From an uncultured Bacteroidales bacterium (GTDB lineage: Bacteria; Bacteroidota; Bacteroidia; Bacteroidales; UBA932): a stretch of 35,661 nt of DNA. How positions within the stretch are numbered: position 1 is the stretch's first letter; each line of letters begins with the position of its first letter. Made by a program: the position numbers and the translations under genes. Below the pieces are notes generated by a model. That model saw only the letters and a program-made list of their open reading frames with translations. It was not told where the DNA came from and did no database searches. Shown here in pieces: positions 16,688 through 26,678 of the stretch. The stretch spans positions 1-35,661 of the forward strand of contig CAJODR010000011.1 of the NCBI GenBank assembly GCA_905233275.1, written 5' to 3'.

Positions 16688-19296
16688 CAGATCCTGCCAA
16701 GAACGCCGAGTAGAGTGGTACCGAGCCCGATGGTGTAACCTTCAGAGGCGAAATACACCTTGTCTGAGCTATCCGCTATGATCACGAGCGGGAGGTCCTT
16801 GCCGGCGAGGCCGAGACCGTCCACGAGCGCCTTTTCCACCACGGAGCCGTTATCGACGGCGAATGTCACATTGTCCGGCAGGACACCGAATTTTCCGTCC
16901 TTGATATCCTTCTGGAGCACATCGAGCGCCTCCTGGCTGCGGGTCATGAGAAGAATCTTGCCGCCCCATGCCTCCAGCTTCTGCTTCTCTGCAGCGATAT
17001 CGCGGAGCGCATGGTTGGACGGCTCTTTGCCGGGCTCGACCACGCCCACGACGAAGTAGCCGTGCCCCTCGAAGGGAAGAATCGAAGTGTCGACGTTACC
17101 GACGACCGAAACCGGCCCTTCGGGGAATGTGAGCTTGAGGTCGACATCCACCTCCTGGCCTTCGACGATGTCGAATTCGGTCACCGTCACCGGCACGGAA
17201 CCGTCGGGAAGACGGTTGCCCGCCGCCATGAGATAGTGGCCGGTATCGATGCGGATGCCCTTCTGGAAGCTCTTCATGAAGTCCTGGCCGCCGCCCATGT
17301 CGAATTCGCCTTCGTCGAAACCGAGCTGGCGGGCCCGGCCGTCCTCGACGCGGCTGATGGAGAAGTGACGGTAATATCCGGGGCTCTCAATGGTGGGAAC
17401 GGGAATGTAGTGCAGCTTGAGCGTGCCGCGGACTGAAGCCGTCGCGGTGGATTCGTCGCCGAGAGTTACGTTGAGCCAATCCTCACCGCTCTTGTACTGA
17501 ATATTACCGGAAACGGGGTTCTTGTGGGCCTCATTGCCAAGGGTGCGGCACATGGCCACAAAGAAATTGCCGAGCGAGCGCTTGTCGGCCACACGGGCCT
17601 TCCAGACGCTGATCGGTGACATCGGAATGCTCCATGCCTTGGGGTCGTCGATGATGGCGATATTGTCGCCCATCCATTTCAGCAGGGCTGCGGGATCGGA
17701 AAGGAGAGCCTTCTCGTCAGCCGTAAGCGTCGAGAGGAAATAGCCCTTGTAGGGCGACAGGAACTCGGATTCGATACGGGGACGGAGTACGCACTCGGGA
17801 TGGTCGTAGCTGTCTGCGAGAATCTCCGGGGTGATATCCTGGCAGTCCTTGCGGCTGAGTGAACGGAGGAGCTCGGCAGCTCTTTCCTTGTCCTCAGCAC
17901 CTGCGAGGAAGTCCTCGATAACCTGCCAGTTGGCCCTTGCGGACATGATGAAGCGGGCGGTGCGGGGGTCGTAACCATTCGCCGTGACGAAGGCTTCGGC
18001 GTCCTCTTTTGTGGGGAATGTGGCCTCCCAGGCCTTCCTGATCGAATCTTCCTCGGCGATACGGCGGTCGTTTTCAGCCCGCTGCTCAGGAGTAACGTCA
18101 GGAATTACAGCCTTCTCTGCCGGAGGAATGATCATTATCGGGCGCTCAGTAAGCTCCGCCGGCGCTGGACCGATTGCAATCGTCACATCGTCGTCGCGGC
18201 CGAAGGACACCTTCTCATAGCCGTACATTCCGTCCTTGGACGCCCATGCAAGCATGTCGCCGAGGCCGGCGGAAAGTGTCGTAGAGCCGTCTGCAGCGGT
18301 GTATTTGGCTACGGCCGGGTAGAATTCGGCGTAATTGTAAATGCAGAAGTCGACGCGGGCCTCCTCAACGGGAGTGCCGGCCTCGTGACCGCTGCCTTCG
18401 CCCCATACCACATGGACGGTGGATTTGCCCGTGGCGGCATAGTTGTCGATGAGGTTGACCTCCGTGTACTGCGGGCTTTCGAGCACCGTCTCCTCGGGGC
18501 CGTAATAGCGGCCGAATACTTTCGTGTGCATCAGCATGGCGCGTGACGCCGGAGCATTGAACCAGCCGAGATTGACGACAGGCTCCGGTTCGCAGGCGCC
18601 GATAAACCACCACTTGCCGTCAGCCCATGCCTCAACCCATGCGTGATTGTCGTCGGAATGAGCCCAGCGCGGCGTATAGACCTGCCGTGCCGGAATGCCG
18701 ACGCTCCTCAGTGCAGCTACGCAGAATGTCGACTCCTCGCCGCAGCGCCCGAGGGCATTGCGGTACATCGAAATCGGGGAGGACGTCCTGCCGTCGGAAG
18801 GCTGGTAAGTGGCCTTCTCGTGGCACCAGTGGTTGACTTCGAGAATAGCGTCCTTCATCGGGAGATCCTTGACGCGAGGTGCAAGTTCGCGATAGAAAAC
18901 GACCCTGGAGGAGTCCAGATTCTCATTATTGACGCGCAGCGGAAGCACGAAATGGCGCAGGAGAAGTTCCGGGACATCCTTGCCCCATGGCATCTCCTCG
19001 CGGGCCTTGAACGTCGCGCGGACATTCTGGAGATAGAAGTCCGTGGGATAATCGGTCAGGTCAGCCAGCGGCATGTATGCGTAGAGGAACTCGAGCGCCT
19101 CCTTTTCGGCGAGGGTGACGGAGGATTCGTCCAAGGTGTAGAACTGGGCGAGACGGCCGCCGTATGCCTCCAGGCGGTTTTTGAGGGTGGTTTCCACCTC
19201 ATTGCGATAGGTCTCGTCGGTAAGGAAGTGCTCCCCTTCCGAGGCGCATGATACCAGCGCGGCAACGGCCGCAAGCGTCAAAAGTATCCTTTTCAT
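16687..19296 (-). CDS. Transglutaminase-like domain lipoprotein
   Basis: An 869-residue surface or periplasmic lipoprotein (LVSC, lipidated Cys17). The transglutaminase-like core contains the catalytic Cys185 in GRCGEEST and His218 in DDNHAWVEAW, followed by WWFIGACEPEP; the usual third residue, an aspartate, is not clearly placed and Glu may stand in. After this come beta-rich regions and a middle helical part rich in Ala/Glu (about 395-520), then a C-terminal part that may be thioredoxin-like (PLVIIADSSDKVYFASEGYT). Bacterial proteins of this kind are often cysteine peptidases or amidases. It overlaps the GH2 gene by 4 bases and rsmA by 1. Substrate unknown; glycoprotein or peptide breakdown fits the neighbours. 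Confidence 0.85.
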   Translation of the reverse strand: MKRILLTLAAVAALVSCASEGEHFLTDETYRNEVETTLKNRLEAYGGRLAQFYTLDESSVTLAEKEALEFLYAYMPLADLTDYPTDFYLQNVRATFKAREEMPWGKDVPELLLRHFVLPLRVNNENLDSSRVVFYRELAPRVKDLPMKDAILEVNHWCHEKATYQPSDGRTSSPISMYRNALGRCGEESTFCVAALRSVGIPARQVYTPRWAHSDDNHAWVEAWADGKWWFIGACEPEPVVNLGWFNAPASRAMLMHTKVFGRYYGPEETVLESPQYTEVNLIDNYAATGKSTVHVVWGEGSGHEAGTPVEEARVDFCIYNYAEFYPAVAKYTAADGSTTLSAGLGDMLAWASKDGMYGYEKVSFGRDDDVTIAIGPAPAELTERPIMIIPPAEKAVIPDVTPEQRAENDRRIAEEDSIRKAWEATFPTKEDAEAFVTANGYDPRTARFIMSARANWQVIEDFLAGAEDKERAAELLRSLSRKDCQDITPEILADSYDHPECVLRPRIESEFLSPYKGYFLSTLTADEKALLSDPAALLKWMGDNIAIIDDPKAWSIPMSPISVWKARVADKRSLGNFFVAMCRTLGNEAHKNPVSGNIQYKSGEDWLNVTLGDESTATASVRGTLKLHYIPVPTIESPGYYRHFSISRVEDGRARQLGFDEGEFDMGGGQDFMKSFQKGIRIDTGHYLMAAGNRLPDGSVPVTVTEFDIVEGQEVDVDLKLTFPEGPVSVVGNVDTSILPFEGHGYFVVGVVEPGKEPSNHALRDIAAEKQKLEAWGGKILLMTRSQEALDVLQKDIKDGKFGVLPDNVTFAVDNGSVVEKALVDGLGLAGKDLPLVIIADSSDKVYFASEGYTIGLGTTLLGVLGRI

Positions 19297-21200
19297 TTCA
19301 TCGAATTGATTACGTCCTGATTGATCTGGCGAAGTCCTTCTTCGTCCATTTTGATGACCTCACGGTCGTAGGTCATGAGGCCGTTGACCTCGCCTTCGAC
19401 GTCAGTCGTCTGGGTGTAGACAGCCGCGGCAACACCCTCTGCGATAAGTCCTTTGAGCTGTTCAGCGAATTTGCCATACTGCTCCAGGGCCTCTTCAGCT
19501 GTCTTGAACTGGACATATCCCCAGTTGCGGTCGGGCTGCCAGAGGTGGCCTTCGACGGGACGGCCGATGCCGCCGAATTCGCCGAGTACGTCAACGAGGA
19601 GTCCGTCGGAACGGAAGCGCATCTTGGGATCCGGATAGTTGTGGAGGTCGAATATGTCGCCGACCGGGTAGCAGCTGCCGCCGGATGCCGGATTGATGAG
19701 ACGGGTGGGGTCGCACTGGCGGGTGAATTCGACGACCTTTTCAGTCTCGAACTGGGCCCAGCCCTCATTGAACGGCACCCACACCACGATTGAAGGATGG
19801 TCGCGGAGCTGGCCGACAATGTCTGACCATTCCATGAAGAATGCGTCCTTGGCTGTTTCGGTAATCTGGGAGTCGTCGGAAGCCTGTCCCCAGGTGCCCT
19901 GCTCCCAGTGGCCGAAGCGGCTGTCGGTAATGGAAGGCATGTCCTGCCAAACGACGATTCCGATGCGGTCGCACCAGGTGTACCAGCGCTCAGGCTCGAC
20001 CTTGACGTGCTTGCGGATCATATTGAAGCCGAAATCCTTGGTCTTCTGGATATCGAAGCGGAGAGCGTCGTCGGTCGGTGCCGTATATAGGCCGTCCGGC
20101 CACCAGCCCTGATCGAGGGGACCGAACTGGAACAGAGGCTGTCCGTTGATGGCCAGGCGCTTGTCTTCGGTGGCAGTGATAGTCCTCGCCGCAGCATAAC
20201 CGTAGATTGCGTCAACCACCTCGCCGTCAATGAGATATTCGAGTTTGAGGCCGTAGAGGTAGGGCTCGTCGGGGCTCCAGAGGTGAAGGTCGTCGAGATC
20301 GAAGTCGACCTTCTCGCCGAGATCGCATTCGGCAGAAAGGATCACCTCGGGATCGGCACCGCCCCAGACCGGGGATTCGGGATCGTAGCCCACGCCGCCC
20401 TCGAGGAGGGTTACGCGCATACGGTGTTCGGCATTCTCGTCCTCTGCGATGAGCGGAAGCGGTGTCACGCTGATGCAGCCTTTCTCGATGTCGGTATCGA
20501 TGTAGTAGCCGTCGATATTGTCCGGAACGGAAACGGGCTCGACCCAAACGGTCTGCCAGATTCCCGTAACAGCGGTGTACCAGATGCCGTTCGGATTGGC
20601 CACCTGCTTACCGCGGGGCTGCTCGTTGTTGTCGGTGCCGTCAAGGACCTTGACCACGAGATGCTGGGGGCCGGTCGGGGAAATCAGCGCGGTGATGTCA
20701 AAGGAGAATGCCGTATAGCCGCCCTCATGGGTGCCCAGGCTCTCTCCGTTGAGCCAGACCTCGCAGGTATGGTCGACTGCGCCGAAGTTGAGGATAGTGC
20801 CTTTCTCCCAGTCCTCCGGCAGCGTGAATGAGATGCTATACCACAGGGCTTCGTCCGGTGACACCTTGCGGCCGACTCCGGAAAGGGCTGACTCGATACA
20901 GAACGGGACCAGGATCTCCCCGTCGAATTCTTCAGGGCAGGGGGCGTCCTTGGCCGTTACGGCATAGTCCCAGAGGCCGTTGAGGGACATCCACTCGGGG
21001 CGGATCATCCTCGGACGGGGATATGCCCCGGCGACGGTCGAGGGACTCACTTCAGCTGCCCAGGAGGTCATGATATGGTCTCCTGCAGGGGCCCAGGTGG
21101 TGACAGGGGCTTCTTCGGCGGCCTCTTTGACCACTCTTTTGGAGGTGCCGCAACTCACCGCTGCGATAATGATTGTGATGCACCAGAAAGCTCTTTTCAT
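19293..21200 (-). CDS. Glycoside hydrolase family 2 lipoprotein
   Basis: A 635-residue protein with a lipoprotein signal (AVSC, Cys17). It has the GH2 order: a jelly-roll sugar-binding domain (about 60-225, with NGLWDYAV and VWLNGESLGTHEGGYTAF), an immunoglobulin-like domain (about 225-345) and a TIM barrel with acid/base Glu479 in FNEGW and the likely nucleophile Glu541 in GEFGG. GH2 members cleave beta-galactosides, glucuronides or mannosides; the exact substrate cannot be read. It is shorter than E. coli LacZ and ends shortly after the barrel. It lies 14 bases after the M64 gene and overlaps the transglutaminase-like gene by 4 bases (ATGA), so the three form one transcript. Confidence 0.92.
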   Translation of the reverse strand: MKRAFWCITIIIAAVSCGTSKRVVKEAAEEAPVTTWAPAGDHIMTSWAAEVSPSTVAGAYPRPRMIRPEWMSLNGLWDYAVTAKDAPCPEEFDGEILVPFCIESALSGVGRKVSPDEALWYSISFTLPEDWEKGTILNFGAVDHTCEVWLNGESLGTHEGGYTAFSFDITALISPTGPQHLVVKVLDGTDNNEQPRGKQVANPNGIWYTAVTGIWQTVWVEPVSVPDNIDGYYIDTDIEKGCISVTPLPLIAEDENAEHRMRVTLLEGGVGYDPESPVWGGADPEVILSAECDLGEKVDFDLDDLHLWSPDEPYLYGLKLEYLIDGEVVDAIYGYAAARTITATEDKRLAINGQPLFQFGPLDQGWWPDGLYTAPTDDALRFDIQKTKDFGFNMIRKHVKVEPERWYTWCDRIGIVVWQDMPSITDSRFGHWEQGTWGQASDDSQITETAKDAFFMEWSDIVGQLRDHPSIVVWVPFNEGWAQFETEKVVEFTRQCDPTRLINPASGGSCYPVGDIFDLHNYPDPKMRFRSDGLLVDVLGEFGGIGRPVEGHLWQPDRNWGYVQFKTAEEALEQYGKFAEQLKGLIAEGVAAAVYTQTTDVEGEVNGLMTYDREVIKMDEEGLRQINQDVINSMK

Positions 21201-21214
21201 ATCTCGTGGAATTA

Positions 21215-23275
21215 TTAATCGAATACAGGTGGCGGCAGCATCGGGACGAAGTGGATTTCCCCGCCTCCGGCTTTGCCGAGAATCGGTGATGCCGCGACAT
21301 CTCTGAGTGGATCCGTTGGATCATCTGTCGTGAGGAAAGTGTCGAAATCGAATGTGCCGATATCTCCGGACAGCGTAAGTATCCTCTTCACTATCAGTTC
21401 TCTCTGCCATGCGGAGAAGTAGAAGCGGTTGTCAATCATGCAGCTGGTGCGTTCATTGCGCCAGCGGCCGGACATGGCGACCTGGCCGCCCTGGTAGATA
21501 CCTATGCGGTCATACTGCGGCTTGGAAGTAACCAGGGTCGCCTTCCTGTCAAGCCAGTGCTGCCATGGGATGGATGTGTAGTCTCCGGTCAGATTGAGGC
21601 CGAAAGGTACGGTATAGCCGGAATACACGCCGCCTGTCTTTGTGTTGTTCTCGTACCAGTATTCGTCGGCAAGACGGGCAAATGCGTGGCCGCCGTATTC
21701 ATGTACAAGCGTATTGGTCCAGTCGCCGAGGGAAATGCCCATCGCCTGTATGTCAGCGTCGGAGACGTCAACGTATTCGGTAGTAACCTGATCCGGGTAT
21801 GCGGCTTCAATGGACGGATAGCGCCAACCGAGCTGGCCGCCATTGAAACTGTATGGCGCCATGCAGTAGGACCGTCCCCTGTTGCTGTCGAAGTGGCAGA
21901 TGCCGCCGTAGCGGGAATCGTTGATGATGACCAGGACCGGGATTTCGTCTATGGTGTGGGTATCGTTAAGGATATCCGGGCAATTATTTTCGACGAATCC
22001 GTACAGTGTTGTCGCATCGCACGCCATTCTATTGTATTGTGTCTGCTCCCAGCGGGACTTGAAATAGCAGTCGCGCTCGGTGATATACCCGTATGGTGAT
22101 TCGTCACTGAGGACCGAAGCGCCGGATTCGTTGGAATTGACCCTAAGGAACCATACCCGGAAGTAATCCTTGTAGGTCTTGTAGGGCTCGGTATCAAAGA
22201 GCGCGTCTATTCCGGCCTCGGCCAAACGCACGAATTTGCCCATTTCCGGGGCCGTGAAGCCATCCGGTACTACAGCCAGTACTACAGGTTTGGTACCCCT
22301 GGTGGATTCCATGTACTTGATTGGCGCGTATGATGTAACCGGTGCATCCTCGAAGCTGTCGCCGAGCGCTATGGTGCCGAAATCCAGGATCTTGGAGCGC
22401 TTGAATTCCATGGTCTTGGTTGACGACTTTGTCGTCGAATTGCCCGACGCATCGGAAAAGACCATGTCGAATCCGCTGACCGTCACAGGCAGCACCGCGA
22501 TATAATAGTCCTGTCCTTCGACGAATGTCCCCGTCAGCGTGATGGTGTCGTATGGCTGTGCGCCGGAAAAATGACGGTCCAGATCCAGCACGGCTATTCC
22601 GTCCGTTCCGAGGGTGAATATGAAATCTCCCGCTATCTGGGTTGATGTCATGAACGTAATCTTGGTGACGCTGCCGGCAACACTGCCGGAAATGCGGAAA
22701 CGGATGAGGCACGGAATATTGTGGAAGGTAAAGTCCTCATTGAGATTTGCGGCATAAGCGGTCGAGAAGAGAAGTCCCTCCGCCACACCGCCGGCGACAG
22801 CGGTCTGCTCTGCGGGAAGATTCTTCCCGAAAATCATCGCCGAGCTGTTGGTCTTAAGGCCACCCGAAGGATAACTGCAGTACAGCGCCTTGCCGTCCGG
22901 GACTTCATTTACAGTCGAGAATGTGGCGCTCTTTACATTGTCGTCTTCGGTAGTGAATACGGCGCGGGAGAATTTATTCTCATTGTTCTCGTCGATGTAG
23001 AGGCATGAGAATTTGTCGCCGGCACTCCAGTAAACGCCCGCAGACGTGCCCAGGTCATTCATCGTGATATGGGTCCTGGTCTCGGGAATATCTGCGGTCG
23101 CGGTAATGGTAATCCCTGCTCCCGGTCGTTCTGTCACATCTTCGGCCACAATGCCACCGTCACCCGGGAGTTCCTCCTCAGGGACTTCCATGGCCTCCTG
23201 CTGCACGCAGGCGGCGAGCATCATCCCGGCAAGGAGAATCCTAAGCGGAGAAAGGATTGACATTCTCGACTTCAT
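21215..23275 (-). CDS. Fimbrillin-like domain + M64 (IgA-peptidase-like) metallopeptidase lipoprotein, copy 1
   Basis: A 686-residue lipoprotein (LAAC, Cys23). The N-terminal part (about 55-300) looks like a fimbrillin/Mfa-type domain, with TRTHI, VYWSAGDKF, a YCSYPSGG turn and DYYIAVLP. The C-terminal part (about 325-660) is an M64 peptidase with the zinc region HEYGGHAFARLADEY (H525, E526, H530, D537, E538). The second histidine is at +5 from the first, not +4 as in a plain HExxH motif. M64 includes a clostridial IgA-cleaving enzyme; the substrate here is unknown. It is paralogous to the gene at 28619-30661 along its full length. A small peptide gene overlaps its start by 35 bases. Confidence 0.88.
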   Translation of the reverse strand: MKSRMSILSPLRILLAGMMLAACVQQEAMEVPEEELPGDGGIVAEDVTERPGAGITITATADIPETRTHITMNDLGTSAGVYWSAGDKFSCLYIDENNENKFSRAVFTTEDDNVKSATFSTVNEVPDGKALYCSYPSGGLKTNSSAMIFGKNLPAEQTAVAGGVAEGLLFSTAYAANLNEDFTFHNIPCLIRFRISGSVAGSVTKITFMTSTQIAGDFIFTLGTDGIAVLDLDRHFSGAQPYDTITLTGTFVEGQDYYIAVLPVTVSGFDMVFSDASGNSTTKSSTKTMEFKRSKILDFGTIALGDSFEDAPVTSYAPIKYMESTRGTKPVVLAVVPDGFTAPEMGKFVRLAEAGIDALFDTEPYKTYKDYFRVWFLRVNSNESGASVLSDESPYGYITERDCYFKSRWEQTQYNRMACDATTLYGFVENNCPDILNDTHTIDEIPVLVIINDSRYGGICHFDSNRGRSYCMAPYSFNGGQLGWRYPSIEAAYPDQVTTEYVDVSDADIQAMGISLGDWTNTLVHEYGGHAFARLADEYWYENNTKTGGVYSGYTVPFGLNLTGDYTSIPWQHWLDRKATLVTSKPQYDRIGIYQGGQVAMSGRWRNERTSCMIDNRFYFSAWQRELIVKRILTLSGDIGTFDFDTFLTTDDPTDPLRDVAASPILGKAGGGEIHFVPMLPPPVFD

Positions 23276-23381
23276 AGTCTTCGGTAGAATTGTTTCCCTT
23301 CGTCTCGGACAGAACCGCCGCCTCCAGCCTCACCACCACAACCTCGCTCTCCGGACGGGAATATATATTAATCTTCTTCAT
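23241..23381 (-). CDS. Micro-peptide gene upstream of M64 copy 1 (46 aa)
   Basis: The ATG at 23379-23381 opens a frame MKKINIYSRPESEVVVVRLE, continuing through AAVLSETKGNNSTEDYEVEN and ending NPFSA before TAG at 23241-23243. The product is a 46-residue peptide with a basic start, a hydrophobic strand and an acidic C-terminal half. It overlaps the start of the peptidase gene by 35 bases in another frame. A related peptide (shared LEA(A)VL[ST]xT block and an acidic [DV]YE end) lies before the second M64 gene, which supports it as a real gene. There is no signal peptide and no known domain. Function unknown; it could be a leader or coupling peptide, or a secreted propeptide-like partner. Confidence 0.65.
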   Translation of the reverse strand: MKKINIYSRPESEVVVVRLEAAVLSETKGNNSTEDYEVENVNPFSA

Positions 23382-23490
23382 AGCCTACGAAGTTAACAAT
23401 TTTCCCAAACTTTCGCAAAATTGTCACCAATCCCGCGACGGCGTTCACTTCGTCCCCAAACTCACCGCCGGGGATTTGCTGGTATAAAGC

Positions 23491-24492
23491 CTATTCGCCG
23501 AGGGTGGCGACCATGACGGCTTTGATGGTGTGCATGCGGTTTTCGGCTTCGTCGAAGACGATGGAGGCGGGGCTTTCGAAGACTTCTTCGGTGACCTCGA
23601 TGCCGTTGAGGCCGAATTTTTCGTAAACGTCACGTCCGGCCTTGGTGTCGAGGTTGTGATACGACGGGAGGCAGTGCATGAACTTGCAGTTGGGGTTGCC
23701 GGTCCTCTTCATGAGGGAAGCGTTTACCTGATACGGCATGAGCATGTCGATGCGCTCTTTCCAGACCTCGTCGGGCTCGCCCATGGATACCCAGATATCG
23801 GTGTAGATGAAGTCGCAGCCTTTGACTCCGGCGTCAACGTCGTCCGTGACGGTGACGCGTGCACCTGTCTTGGAGGCAATCTCACGGCATTTTTCCACGA
23901 GCCATGCTTCGGGCTGGAGGGACTTCGGAGCGACGATGCGGACATCCATTCCGGCGAGTGCCCCGCCGACAAGGAGGGAGTTGCCCATATTGAATCGTGA
24001 GTCGCCGAGATAGGCGAATGTGATCTTCTCAAGCGGCTTGTCGCTGTGCTCCGACATTGTGAGGAGGTCGGCGAGGACCTGGGTCGGGTGGGCCTCATTG
24101 GTGAGACCGTTCCAGACGGGGACACCGGAGAATTCGGCGAGTTCCTCAACGGTCTTCTGGGCGAATCCACGGTATTCAATGCCATCGTACATGCGGCCGA
24201 GGACACGGGCAGTGTCCTTCATTGTCTCTTTGATGCCGATCTGCGAGCCGGTCGGGCCGAGATAGGTGACATGGGCGCCCTGGTCGTATGCTGCAACCTC
24301 GAAGGAGCAGCGCGTACGGGTGGAAGTCTTCTCGAAGATAAGGGCTATATTTTTGCCTTTAAGATGCTGGATTTCAGTTCCTTCCTTCTTGGCCTTCTTG
24401 AGATCGGCGGAAAGGGCGAGGAAATAGCGGATCTGCTCCGGAGTGAAGTCGAGGAGCTTAAGGAAACTGCGGTTGTGAAGCGGGAATTCCAT
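23491..24492 (-). CDS. arcB: Ornithine carbamoyltransferase
   Basis: The enzyme interconverts citrulline plus phosphate with ornithine plus carbamoyl phosphate. The 333-residue protein has the carbamoyl phosphate loop STRTR (57-61), HPTQ (135-138) and a late HCLP motif (FMHCLPSYH) carrying the catalytic cysteine. Catabolic use is inferred from the carbamate kinase directly upstream (15-base gap) and the deiminase-like and aminotransferase genes in the same operon; the sequence alone could also serve arginine synthesis (argF). It is the last gene of the four-gene operon. Confidence 0.93.
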   Translation of the reverse strand: MEFPLHNRSFLKLLDFTPEQIRYFLALSADLKKAKKEGTEIQHLKGKNIALIFEKTSTRTRCSFEVAAYDQGAHVTYLGPTGSQIGIKETMKDTARVLGRMYDGIEYRGFAQKTVEELAEFSGVPVWNGLTNEAHPTQVLADLLTMSEHSDKPLEKITFAYLGDSRFNMGNSLLVGGALAGMDVRIVAPKSLQPEAWLVEKCREIASKTGARVTVTDDVDAGVKGCDFIYTDIWVSMGEPDEVWKERIDMLMPYQVNASLMKRTGNPNCKFMHCLPSYHNLDTKAGRDVYEKFGLNGIEVTEEVFESPASIVFDEAENRMHTIKAVMVATLGE

Positions 24493-24507
24493 TTGTTCAA
24501 TCGTTTT

Positions 24508-25437
24508 TTAAGGTAAGATATGGGTACCGCACGCGGGGTTGGAAAGCTGTCCCGCTTCGGTGATGATACATTTGCGGCCGCCGCCCTCGATGAAGCGGAT
24601 ACCGGCCCTGACTTTCGGCGCCATTGAGCCTTCGGCGAATTGCCCCTCGGCGAGATACTTCTTCGCCTCGGCAACGGTCATCGTGTTGAGCGCCTTCTCG
24701 TCGGGCTTGCGGAAATTGACGTACACTTTGGGTACGTCGGTGAGGATATAGAGCTCATCCGCGCCGGTCTCTATTGCGGCGAGGGCGCTCGCTAAATCCT
24801 TGTCAATCACGGCCTCAACGCCTTTCATGGCGCCACCGGCATTGATGACGGGGATTCCGCCGCCGCCGACTGTGACGACAATGTAGCCTTCGCGGGCGAG
24901 GCGACCGACAAGGCCGATATTGCTGATCCTCACAGGCACCGGGGATGCCACGACCTTGCGCCAGCCCCTACCGCGGGGATCTTCTTTGTATACACCTTCG
25001 AGGCCTTCGACCTCTTCCTTGGTGTAATACGGACCTACCGGCTTTGTAGGAGTCTTGAACATGGGATCATCAGCGGCCACTTCGACGCGCGTCACGAGGG
25101 ACACTACGTCGCGATCAATGCCTTCTGCGCGGAGCGCCTGCTCCATTCCGGTCTCGATCATGTAAGCGATCGACCCCTGGGTCTCAGCGCCGCAGAAGTC
25201 CATAGGCATTGCCTCAAGGCCGAATACACGCTTGCCGGCCTCGTGACGGAGAAGCGCATTCCCCACCTGCGGACCGTTGCCGTGACCGATAATGATATCG
25301 TAACCCCTGGAGACGAGATGGCATACCTCGGCGCAGGTGGCGCGCACGTTGGCGAGCTGTTCGTCGTACGTTCCCTTGTCGCCGGAACGGAGAAGGGCGT
25401 TGCCGCCGAATGCGACTACTGCGAGAGGACGTTTCAT
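24508..25437 (-). CDS. arcC: Carbamate kinase
   Basis: Carbamate kinase makes ATP from carbamoyl phosphate and ADP, releasing ammonia and CO2. The 309-residue length fits the family. Typical motifs are the start [10 protein letters not shown], the loop [14 protein letters not shown], and [30 protein letters not shown], followed by the [16 protein letters not shown] segment. It overlaps the aminotransferase gene by 4 bases (ATGA) and lies 15 bases before the carbamoyltransferase gene, the usual energy-yielding pair of the arginine deiminase pathway. Confidence 0.97.
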   Translation of the reverse strand: MKRPLAVVAFGGNALLRSGDKGTYDEQLANVRATCAEVCHLVSRGYDIIIGHGNGPQVGNALLRHEAGKRVFGLEAMPMDFCGAETQGSIAYMIETGMEQALRAEGIDRDVVSLVTRVEVAADDPMFKTPTKPVGPYYTKEEVEGLEGVYKEDPRGRGWRKVVASPVPVRISNIGLVGRLAREGYIVVTVGGGGIPVINAGGAMKGVEAVIDKDLASALAAIETGADELYILTDVPKVYVNFRKPDEKALNTMTVAEAKKYLAEGQFAEGSMAPKVRAGIRFIEGGGRKCIITEAGQLSNPACGTHILP

Positions 25438-26660
25438 AGCGATTCGAATACTTCGCTGATTATTGCAATGGCTTCGCGGAGCTCTTCTTCGGTAATCACG
25501 AGCGGCGGAGCAAAGCGAATTATATGACGGTGCGTCGGTTTGGCGAGAAGGCCTTTTTCGGCGAGGCGGAGACAGATATCCCAGGCCTCGATACCGTTCT
25601 GCGGCTCCGTAATGACGGCGTTGAGAAGACCCTTGCCGCGGACTGCCTTGAAGAACGGGCTCTTGATTTTCCCGATTTCCTCACGGAAAATGACGCCGAG
25701 ACGAGCCGCATTCTCCGTAAGGTGCTCATCGCGAATGACCTCGAGAGCGGCCACGGCAACCTTCGCCGCAAGCGGGAAACCGCCGAATGTAGATCCGTGC
25801 TCGCCGGGGAGAATGGTGAGCATGATTTCGTCGTCTGCGAGGACCGCCGACACCGGAAGAGTGCCGCCGGAGAGCGCCTTGCCGATCGTAATCATGTCGG
25901 GACGAACGCCTTCGTGATCGCAGGCGAACATCTTGCCGGTACGCCCGATGCCCGTCTGGACCTCGTCTGCGACAAACAGCACATTGTGCTTGTGGCACAA
26001 ATCGTAGCACTTCTTGATATACCCGTCAGACGGCACGTAAACGCCGGCTTCGCCCTGAATGGGCTCAACGAGCATTGCGCAAACCTTGTCGCCCTTTTCG
26101 TCGAGAACCTTCTCGAGTGCCTCGGTATCATTGTAGGGAATCTGGATGAATCCCGGAGTGAACGGGCCATACTGCGAATAGCTGTCCGGATCCGAGGACA
26201 TGGTGACGATGGTGATGGTACGGCCGTGGAAATTGCCTTCGCAGACCACGATGAGGGCTTCATTCTCGGGAATGCCCTTGACTTTGTAGCCCCAGCGGCG
26301 AGCGAGCTTGAGAGCCGTTTCGACGGCCTCCGCGCCGGAATTCATCGGAAGAAGCTTGTCGTAGCCGAAGAATTCGGTGGCGAACTTCTCGTAAGGACCG
26401 AGACAGTCGTTGTAGAATGCCCTGGAGGTAAGGCAGAGTTTTTCAGCCTGATCGGTGAGGGCCTTTACGATTTTGGGATGGCAATGTCCCTGGTTTACAG
26501 CCGAATAGGCCGAGAGGAAGTCGAAATAGCGCTTGCCGTCGACATCCCAGACGTAGATGCCTTTTCCCTTTTCCAGCACAACCGGAAGAGGGTGGTAATT
26601 ATGCGCACCGTACCGCTCCTCGAGAGCGATATAATCGGCCGCAGTGAGTTTTTGTTGCAT
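25434..26660 (-). CDS. rocD: Ornithine aminotransferase
   Basis: This PLP enzyme turns ornithine and 2-oxoglutarate into glutamate-5-semialdehyde and glutamate. The 408-residue protein is a class III aminotransferase with [15 protein letters not shown] (phosphate-binding loop), [13 protein letters not shown] (D232, E233) and the PLP lysine K261 in [15 protein letters not shown]. The N-terminal [18 protein letters not shown] segment is typical of ornithine rather than acetylornithine aminotransferases. Its place between the deiminase-like and carbamate kinase genes suggests that ornithine from the pathway is further broken down to glutamate rather than exported; no ArcD antiporter is present. 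Confidence 0.94.
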   Translation of the reverse strand: MQQKLTAADYIALEERYGAHNYHPLPVVLEKGKGIYVWDVDGKRYFDFLSAYSAVNQGHCHPKIVKALTDQAEKLCLTSRAFYNDCLGPYEKFATEFFGYDKLLPMNSGAEAVETALKLARRWGYKVKGIPENEALIVVCEGNFHGRTITIVTMSSDPDSYSQYGPFTPGFIQIPYNDTEALEKVLDEKGDKVCAMLVEPIQGEAGVYVPSDGYIKKCYDLCHKHNVLFVADEVQTGIGRTGKMFACDHEGVRPDMITIGKALSGGTLPVSAVLADDEIMLTILPGEHGSTFGGFPLAAKVAVAALEVIRDEHLTENAARLGVIFREEIGKIKSPFFKAVRGKGLLNAVITEPQNGIEAWDICLRLAEKGLLAKPTHRHIIRFAPPLVITEEELREAIAIISEVFESL

Positions 26661-26678
26661 GGTGTTATTATGTGGTTA

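Noticed and set aside
23388..23419. Promoter-like TTTG-N20-TAACTTCG before the 46-aa peptide gene
   Set aside because: The boxes lie so close to the ATG at 23381 that the transcript would be leaderless, and the -7 box has a mismatch; not listed as a feature.
23431..23477. Imperfect inverted repeat after the carbamoyltransferase gene as a terminator
   Set aside because: The arms (aatccc..cgg and ccg..gggatt) are interrupted by mismatches and no T-tract follows closely.
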